Below, piece after piece: positions 6,353 through 11,528 of a stretch of DNA of 11,528 nucleotides (positions within the stretch are counted from its first letter, which is position 1; each line of letters starts with the position of its first letter). The DNA is from Cyanobacteria bacterium UBA8803 (lineage in GTDB: Bacteria; Cyanobacteriota; Cyanobacteriia; Cyanobacteriales; Coleofasciculaceae). The notes under the pieces are model-generated. The model was not told the origin of the DNA. It did not search any database and saw only the letters and a program-made list of their open reading frames with translations. The position numbers and the translations under genes are program-made. The DNA is taken from positions 1-11,528 of the forward strand of contig DNXU01000539.1 of the NCBI GenBank assembly GCA_003505715.1. The letters are read 5' to 3'.

Positions 6353-6420
6353 AGATATTAGATTTATCGATCGCCATACATCCAGGAGCAGCTGCCCTCA
6401 TCCTTATTTGCAAACCGCAA

Positions 6421-9400
6421 CTAATCCTGAATATAATCTTGCAAGGCTTTCACCTCTAAAGGTTGTGACTGTAAGGAACGAATTGCCGCTGCTGTAGCCT
6501 TAGCTCCGGCGATCGTGGTGATAATGGGGATTTTATAAGCTAAGGCACTACGGCGAATTAAACGCCCATCCAATTGGGCATCCTCCCCAGAAGGTGTATT
6601 GATAATTAGCTGAATCTTCTGATTCTTAATCCAATCTAGAACGTGGGGACGCCCTTGATGGAGTTTGAGTACCAACTCCACATCTAGTTCATGTTCTTGC
6701 AGCACTTGCCTCGTACCTTCTGTCGCTACCACATGGAAGCCTAAAGACATTAAGTCTTGCACTACTGGCACCACCCCCAATTTATCTCGGTCATTGGTCG
6801 AGACAAATACAGTACCGGATAAAGGCAGACGTTGTCCTGCCGCTAATTCCGCCTTGGCAAAGGCTTTCCCAAAATCTTGGTCAATTCCCATTACTTCACC
6901 AGTGGAACGCATTTCAGGTCCCAACAAGGTATCTGTGCCGGGAAATTTCTCAAACGGCAATACCGCTTCCTTAACTGCAATGTGCTGGAGTACGGGTTCC
7001 TCAGTAAAACTAAAAGATGCTAGCGTCTCGCCAGCCATAATTTGAGAAGCCAACCCAGCTAAGGGGATGCCTGTGGCTTTGGAAACATAAGGCACTGTGC
7101 GCGATGCCCTTGGGTTGGCCTCTAAAATATAAACTGTCTCCCCTTGTACGGCGAACTGAATATTCATCAATCCCACCACCTTGAGCGCTTTGGCTAATTG
7201 GTGAGTCCAGGTGCGAATTGTTTGTACAGCTACAGGACTCACAGAGGTGTAGGGTAGAGAGCAAGCCGAGTCTCCAGAGTGAATGCCCGCTTGTTCGATA
7301 TGCTCCATGATGCCGCCAATTACGACTTTACCCGTCTGATCGGCGATCGCATCCACATCCAGTTCTATGGCATTTTCCAGAAACCGATCGATTAAGATCG
7401 GATGTTCCGGTTCTACCTGCACGGCAAAGGTCATATAGCGTTCCAATTCCATATCGGAATACACTATTTCCATGGCTCGTCCTCCTAGCACGTAGGACGG
7501 ACGCACCACCACCGGATAACCAACCCGCTTGGCAATTTCTAACGCTTCTCCATAACTCCGGGCAATACCATTAGGGGGTTGCTGGATACCAAGTTCGCGC
7601 AAAATTTTCTCGAATTTCTCTCTGTCCTCGGCAATGTCGATAGAATCGGGAGACGTTCCCCAAATTTTGGTGGGTAACTCGAAGTCGGATGGTTCTTCAC
7701 TATTGGCGATTTTGTTTAAAAATTCCTGCAACGGTACTGCTAGTTTCAGAGGGGTTTGACCGCCAAACTGGATGATAATTCCCTCTGGCTGTTCCGTTTC
7801 GATGATGTTGAGTACGTCTTCTTTGGTCAGGGGTTCAAAGTAAAGGCGATCGCTCGTATCATAATCTGTCGATACCGTCTCGGGGTTGGAGTTGACCATA
7901 ATAGTTTCAAACCCCTTTTTGGATAGGGAATAAGCCGCATGGCAGCAGCAGTAGTCGAATTCAATGCCCTGTCCGATCCGGTTCGGACCACCCCCAAGAA
8001 TCATCACCTTACGCTTGGTAGAGGATACAACTTCGGTTTCTTCCTCGTAGGTGGAATAGTAATAGGGTGTTAAGGCTTCAAACTCTGCCGCACAGGTATC
8101 TACCACCTTATACACTGGTATCACACCCAGTTGCTTGCGGTAAGCGCGAACCTGGTCTTCGGTCGTCTTACTAGCAAAGGCAATTTGGCGATCGCTAAAT
8201 CCCTGCCGCTTTATATCCCATAGCTGCTCTTTTGTCAACTTCGACAAGGAAGTACGCTTGAGAAATTTTTCGGTTTCCAGTAACTCTTCAAACTTGTGCA
8301 GAAACCAGGGGTCAATGCTGGTGAGTTCGTAGACTTCTTCCACTGTCATGCCCAGTTGTAAGGCATGACGCACGGTAAAAATGCGCTCTGGGTTAGGAGT
8401 ACGCAAACCAGAACGCACTTGCTCTAAGGATGGTAGTTTCTCGTTCTTATCGCATCCCCAACCGAAACGACCGATTTCTAGAGACCGCAGCGCCTTTTGG
8501 AACGATTCGTGAAACGTGCGCCCAATCGCCATCGCCTCCCCCACAGACTTCATCTGGGTAGTCAGGACAGGTTCAGCACCGGGAAACTTCTCAAAGGCAA
8601 AGCGGGGAATTTTCGTAACCACATAGTCAATGGTTGGTTCAAAGGAAGCCGGGGTTTTCTTGGTAATGTCGTTGGGAATTTCATCCAGGGTATAACCCAC
8701 CGCTAACTTAGCGGCAAACTTGGCAATAGGAAACCCCGTTGCCTTGGAAGCGAGAGCGGAACTGCGGGAAACCCGAGGGTTCATCTCTATTACGATCACC
8801 TCACCCGTGACGGGATTAACGGCAAACTGAATGTTAGAGCCACCAGTTTCCACCCCAATCTCGCGGATGATTTTAATCGAGTAATCCCGTAGCCGCTGGT
8901 ATTCTTTATCAGTAAGGGTTTGGGCGGGGGCAACCGTAATCGAGTCGCCCGTGTGGATGCCCATCGGATCGAGGTTTTCAATCGAGCAGATAATCACCAC
9001 ATTATCGGCTAAGTCCCGCATGACTTCTAGCTCGAACTCTTTCCACCCCAACAGCGATCGCTCCACCAGAATTTGCGATACGGGCGAGGCATCCAAACCG
9101 ACCTGAGCCATTTCTTCATATTCTTCCTGGTTGTAAGCAATACCGCCACCCGTACCGCCAAGGGTAAAGGCAGGGCGAATAATCAGAGGATAGCTGCCGA
9201 TTTGTTGCGCGATCGCTTTAGCTTCATCCAAGTTATTGGCAATTCCCGAAGGACACACGGCTATGCCAATGCGTTCCATGGCTTCTTTAAATAGCAAACG
9301 GTCTTCTGCCTTTTCAATGGCTGCCAGCTTTGCCCCAATTAGTTCGACACCGTACTTTTCTAATACTCCATTTTTAGACAGAGCAACAGCCAGGTTCAGG

Positions 9401-9684
9401 GCCGTTTGACCTCCCATTGTTGGCAAGAGGGCATCGGGTCGTTCTTTCGCGATGACCTTCTCCACAATTTCCGGTGTTAGGGGTTCAATGTAGGTACGGT
9501 CAGCCGTTTCGGGGTCAGTCATGATGGTAGCCGGATTGGAGTTGACTAGCACCACTTGATAACCTTCCTGCCGCAGGGCTTTGCAAGCCTGAGTTCCGGA
9601 GTAGTCAAATTCAGAGGCTTGTCCGATCACAATCGGACCAGAACCCAAGATCAGGATTTTGTGGAGATCGTCGCGACGGGGCAT
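6421..9684 (-). CDS. carB: Carbamoyl-phosphate synthase large subunit
   Basis: Makes carbamoyl phosphate from bicarbonate, ammonia (delivered by the CarA glutaminase subunit) and two ATP, for pyrimidine and arginine synthesis. I chose the ATG at 9684 (1087 aa) because MPRRDDL is the usual family N-terminus. An in-frame GTG at 9720 would add 12 residues. Two homologous ATP-grasp halves are visible: the carboxyphosphate half starts with [20 protein letters not shown] (9-28), with [10 protein letters not shown] and [19 protein letters not shown] (299-317); the carbamate half starts with [20 protein letters not shown] (559-578), with [25 protein letters not shown] and [19 protein letters not shown] (854-872). 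Between them is the oligomerisation region (about 400-550). The C-terminal MGS-like allosteric domain (about 945-1087) carries STNDRDK and NTPSG (1029-1033). Full length, all segments intact. No carA is present in the window, which is normal for cyanobacteria where the two subunits are usually unlinked. Confidence 0.98.
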   Translation of the reverse strand: MPRRDDLHKILILGSGPIVIGQASEFDYSGTQACKALRQEGYQVVLVNSNPATIMTDPETADRTYIEPLTPEIVEKVIAKERPDALLPTMGGQTALNLAVALSKNGVLEKYGVELIGAKLAAIEKAEDRLLFKEAMERIGIAVCPSGIANNLDEAKAIAQQIGSYPLIIRPAFTLGGTGGGIAYNQEEYEEMAQVGLDASPVSQILVERSLLGWKEFELEVMRDLADNVVIICSIENLDPMGIHTGDSITVAPAQTLTDKEYQRLRDYSIKIIREIGVETGGSNIQFAVNPVTGEVIVIEMNPRVSRSSALASKATGFPIAKFAAKLAVGYTLDEIPNDITKKTPASFEPTIDYVVTKIPRFAFEKFPGAEPVLTTQMKSVGEAMAIGRTFHESFQKALRSLEIGRFGWGCDKNEKLPSLEQVRSGLRTPNPERIFTVRHALQLGMTVEEVYELTSIDPWFLHKFEELLETEKFLKRTSLSKLTKEQLWDIKRQGFSDRQIAFASKTTEDQVRAYRKQLGVIPVYKVVDTCAAEFEALTPYYYSTYEEETEVVSSTKRKVMILGGGPNRIGQGIEFDYCCCHAAYSLSKKGFETIMVNSNPETVSTDYDTSDRLYFEPLTKEDVLNIIETEQPEGIIIQFGGQTPLKLAVPLQEFLNKIANSEEPSDFELPTKIWGTSPDSIDIAEDREKFEKILRELGIQQPPNGIARSYGEALEIAKRVGYPVVVRPSYVLGGRAMEIVYSDMELERYMTFAVQVEPEHPILIDRFLENAIELDVDAIADQTGKVVIGGIMEHIEQAGIHSGDSACSLPYTSVSPVAVQTIRTWTHQLAKALKVVGLMNIQFAVQGETVYILEANPRASRTVPYVSKATGIPLAGLASQIMAGETLASFSFTEEPVLQHIAVKEAVLPFEKFPGTDTLLGPEMRSTGEVMGIDQDFGKAFAKAELAAGQRLPLSGTVFVSTNDRDKLGVVPVVQDLMSLGFHVVATEGTRQVLQEHELDVELVLKLHQGRPHVLDWIKNQKIQLIINTPSGEDAQLDGRLIRRSALAYKIPIITTIAGAKATAAAIRSLQSQPLEVKALQDYIQD

Positions 9685-9842
9685 AGATGTTCGTTGTACC
9701 GTGACAGTTGCTGAAACCACAATATTTTAAAGGTTCTTACCCCAATCGTGGCTGCCTGCTTTGTCTAGTTTTGATGACTTGTAAATATGCACGGGGAGAG
9801 AGGATGAGCTGAGTCATCTGGGCTAGAATATATCTTCTGTTA

Positions 9843-9901
9843 CATGGTCATGGGTAATTAGCTCCTAATTCTTGACCAATTATGGATTACCTCTTACCAT
9901 G
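9843..9901. repeat. Inverted repeat element (copy B, related to 6293-6352)
   Basis: Arms 9843-9858 and 9886-9901 are reverse complements over 16 bases with three mismatches. From its GGGTAATT word to the final TTACC it aligns without gaps to copy A in the same orientation, sharing ACCAATTA...GATTAC and the closing TTACC (about 72 percent identity over the last 39 bases by hand count). The two copies bracket carB. Confidence 0.5.
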
Positions 9902-9948
9902 CATTAGCTTAACTTATCACTAAAGATCCCGATAGATATGAAAGATCC

Positions 9949-10007
9949 GATTTGAGATTGAAGAAAACGATCTAAAATCTCAAATCCCCAATCTAAAATC
10001 TTTTTTT
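9949..10007. repeat. 11-bp inverted repeat, repeated words and T-run
   Basis: GATTTGAGATT (9949-9959) and AATCTCAAATC (9976-9986) are perfect reverse complements. The word ATCTAAAATCT then occurs twice (from 9970 and 9991), and seven Ts follow at 10001-10007. The T-run resembles a terminator tail, but it is 14 bases from the stem and there is no + strand gene upstream to terminate. It is more likely a degenerate dispersed repeat. Confidence 0.45.
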
Positions 10008-10121
10008 GTGCCATTCTTTAGTTATTTAACTATTATTTAAGATAAGTAAACATGAGCAACGAGCGTTTGACTTTTTGCTTTTCACCCACTGACTTAACAA
10101 TACAACCTCGAAACCAAAAGC

Positions 10122-11510
10122 GTGTATTCAAACCCTCAATCTGCTCAGCCTGCTGCTATAGTCCAGGCAGCCAGCCAATGCTTACATAAAAACCCTCTTC
10201 GCCACTCGCTCGAGTCCAAACTAAGATTTAGCTCCTTCCTTCTGATCGGTGCCGTTTTCCTCCTAGCTGGGTGCAGCCTACTGCCCAAAACTCAAGCAGA
10301 CGCTCAACCAAGTAATCCAGGTTTGGAACAGGGCAAAGGCAGCACCGCAGTTGATGTGGCGATCGCTAAAACTGGAATGCTCCGAGAACCTTTAGAATAC
10401 GTTGGTAGTACCCGACCCGTGCGGGAAGTTTCCCTGCGTTCCCAAATCGAGGGACGATTACTAAAACTCAACGTCGATGTTGGAGATGCAGTCACAGCAG
10501 GACAGATATTAGCACAGTTAGATGATGGCCTATTACTAACTGCCGTCAGCGAAGCCCAAGCAGAACTAGCAGCGCTGGAGTCAGAAGTAGCCCGCGCCCG
10601 CACCCAAGTCGGCAATGCCAAAGCCAAAGCCGAACAAGCCCGGTTAGAATTCCAGCAAGCTCAAGCAGACGCCGCCAGGTTCCAAAGCCTCTGGCAAAGC
10701 GGTGCCATCTCCCAGCAACAAGCAGAATTAGCTCAGACAGCAGCAGCCACCGCGCAACAGAACCTCAATGCTGCCCTCAAACAAATTCGTACTGAACAAC
10801 AAGCCGTCGCTGCTGCCGAAGGTAGAGTAACAGCACAACAAGCAACTGTAGCGCAAAACCGAGAACGCCAATCCTACGCCTTACTCGCTTCCCCCATTAA
10901 CGGTGTAGTTTTAGAACGAGTCACCGAACCTGGAAATCTAGTCACCCCAGGAAACGAAGTCCTAAAATTAGGAGATTTTAGCCGCGTCAAAGTCATCGTT
11001 CCGGTATCAGAGTTAGAACTAGCTAATATCCGAGTCGGGCAATCTGTAAGAGTAAGATTAGATGCCTTTGCCAAAGAATCATTTTCAGGAGAAGTCACCC
11101 GCATTTCCCCAGCTGCCGATCCTGTAGCAAAACAAGTCCCCATAGAAGTTACAATCTCCAATCCCAACAATAAAATTGGCAGCGGACTAATGGCCAGGGT
11201 AAGCTTCCCTACCAGCAATCCTACCCGAGTACTCGTACCTCAAACAGCAATTCAAGCAGGACGAGAAAGAAGGCAAAGCACAGACAACCAAACCGAGAGC
11301 AATTCCCCTCCCAAATCAGGAACCATATTTGTAGTAGCCGCAGTCGGCACAGAAACCACAGTAAAAGCCCGTCCCGTGCAACTAGGCGATCGCGCCAACG
11401 GCCAAGTAGAAATTCTATCTGGTTTAAAACCAGGAGAGCGCTTCATCACCCGAAGTAGCTCACCCTTAAAGGACGGCGATACCGTCCGTTTAAGTATTTT
11501 ATCTAAGTAG
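10122..11510 (+). CDS. RND efflux periplasmic adaptor subunit (membrane fusion lipoprotein)
   Basis: Links an inner-membrane RND pump to an outer-membrane channel, exporting drugs, metals or other small molecules. It acts in the periplasm, anchored by lipid. The only usable start is GTG at 10122, since a TAA lies in frame nine codons upstream. The 462-residue protein has an unusually long N-terminal region (about 35 residues), then a hydrophobic stretch ending in the lipobox LLAGC, with Cys51 as the lipidated residue. Then follow the first lipoyl half (EGRLLKLNVDVGDAVTAGQ, 110-128), a long Ala/Gln/Glu-rich alpha-hairpin coiled coil (about 139-252), the second lipoyl half (ASPINGVVLERVTEPGN, 256-272), the beta-barrel (about 289-363) and the membrane-proximal domain to the end, with a Ser/Asn/Gln-rich insertion near 383-400. 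The pump gene should follow but is beyond the window. The exported substrate cannot be predicted. Confidence 0.93.
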   Translation: MYSNPQSAQPAAIVQAASQCLHKNPLRHSLESKLRFSSFLLIGAVFLLAGCSLLPKTQADAQPSNPGLEQGKGSTAVDVAIAKTGMLREPLEYVGSTRPVREVSLRSQIEGRLLKLNVDVGDAVTAGQILAQLDDGLLLTAVSEAQAELAALESEVARARTQVGNAKAKAEQARLEFQQAQADAARFQSLWQSGAISQQQAELAQTAAATAQQNLNAALKQIRTEQQAVAAAEGRVTAQQATVAQNRERQSYALLASPINGVVLERVTEPGNLVTPGNEVLKLGDFSRVKVIVPVSELELANIRVGQSVRVRLDAFAKESFSGEVTRISPAADPVAKQVPIEVTISNPNNKIGSGLMARVSFPTSNPTRVLVPQTAIQAGRERRQSTDNQTESNSPPKSGTIFVVAAVGTETTVKARPVQLGDRANGQVEILSGLKPGERFITRSSSPLKDGDTVRLSILSK

Positions 11511-11528
11511 TTGTTGGTTGTTGGTTGT
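11511..11528. repeat. Heptamer tandem repeat cut by the window edge
   Basis: Directly after the adaptor TAG, TTGTTGG is repeated twice and a third copy begins (TTGT) before the window ends. Tandem heptamers of this kind are known in filamentous cyanobacteria as short tandemly repeated repetitive (STRR) sequences. The total copy number is not visible. Confidence 0.45.

Larger units (their letters stand above)
6101..6420. other. 320-base gap between carB and the acetyltransferase
   Basis: No supported gene. It holds two strong inverted repeats (6235-6275 and 6293-6352), listed separately, that lie 70 to 190 bases past the carB stop. A 55-codon - strand frame from an ATG at 6183, with AGGAG ten bases before it (complement of 6194-6198), overlaps the acetyltransferase start in another frame. 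Its protein is patternless and I do not call it. Confidence 0.5.
9685..10121. other. Divergent intergenic region carB / efflux adaptor
   Basis: About 437 bases that should contain the promoters of both divergent genes. They include a second GGTAAT-type inverted repeat (9843-9901), a perfect 11-bp inverted repeat with repeated AATCTAAAATC words and a T7 run (9949-10007), and a small GATGA/TCATC hairpin (9803-9818). No well-spaced sigma-70-type promoter stands out on either strand. A 45-codon ORF from an ATG at 10052 overlaps the adaptor start in another frame and looks non-coding (Ser/Cys/Pro/Gln rich). Confidence 0.45.

Noticed and set aside
6293..9901. carB plus flanking repeats as a composite transposon
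   Set aside because: No transposase, no target-site duplication visible, and the repeats are in the same orientation and only partly similar. carB is a normal core gene.
1..11528. CRISPR array, tRNA, rRNA, toxin-antitoxin or defence system
   Set aside because: No regularly spaced direct repeats of 23 bases or more, no cloverleaf, and no recognisable nuclease, helicase or toxin genes. All large genes are housekeeping or transport.

Overview
The window is from a cyanobacterial chromosome. Three things support this. The palindrome GCGATCGC (HIP1, the hallmark over-represented octamer of cyanobacterial genomes) occurs 11 times in 11.5 kb. Sucrose synthase and the large carbamoyl-phosphate synthetase subunit both read like cyanobacterial family members; sucrose synthase closely resembles the 806-residue SusA of Anabaena/Nostoc as I remember it. 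The gaps carry the short inverted and tandem repeats typical of large filamentous cyanobacterial genomes. Genus cannot be fixed from this piece. A filamentous or otherwise large-genome cyanobacterium fits best.

Layout. Bases 1-800 hold palindromes and two small convergent candidate genes: about 64 codons on + at 315-509 and 45 codons on - at 538-675. Four well-supported genes then lie on the - strand, in transcription order carB (9684-6421), a GNAT acetyltransferase (6094-5474), an M32 metallocarboxypeptidase (5007-3484) and susA (3226-806). Gaps of about 257 to 466 bases, several with hairpins, separate them, so they are probably independent transcription units rather than an operon. Divergent from carB, on +, is a lipoprotein periplasmic adaptor (membrane fusion protein) of an RND-type efflux system (10122-11510). 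The window ends 18 bases after it, inside a heptamer tandem repeat. Its inner-membrane pump would be expected just downstream.

Functionally this is mostly core metabolism: reversible sucrose cleavage to nucleotide sugar, carbamoyl phosphate for pyrimidine and arginine synthesis, peptide trimming, one acetyltransferase of unknown substrate, and the start of an efflux locus. The genes do not form an evident pathway together.

I found no CRISPR array, rRNA, tRNA, transposase, phage gene or defence cassette, and no convincing new multi-gene system. The items most worth a second look are small: a perfect 31-bp palindrome that contains the susA stop codon, followed by two more hairpins; a 45-codon unlisted ORF just beyond them; a cysteine-patterned mini-ORF upstream of susA that lacks a normal start codon; and two related inverted repeats bracketing carB.
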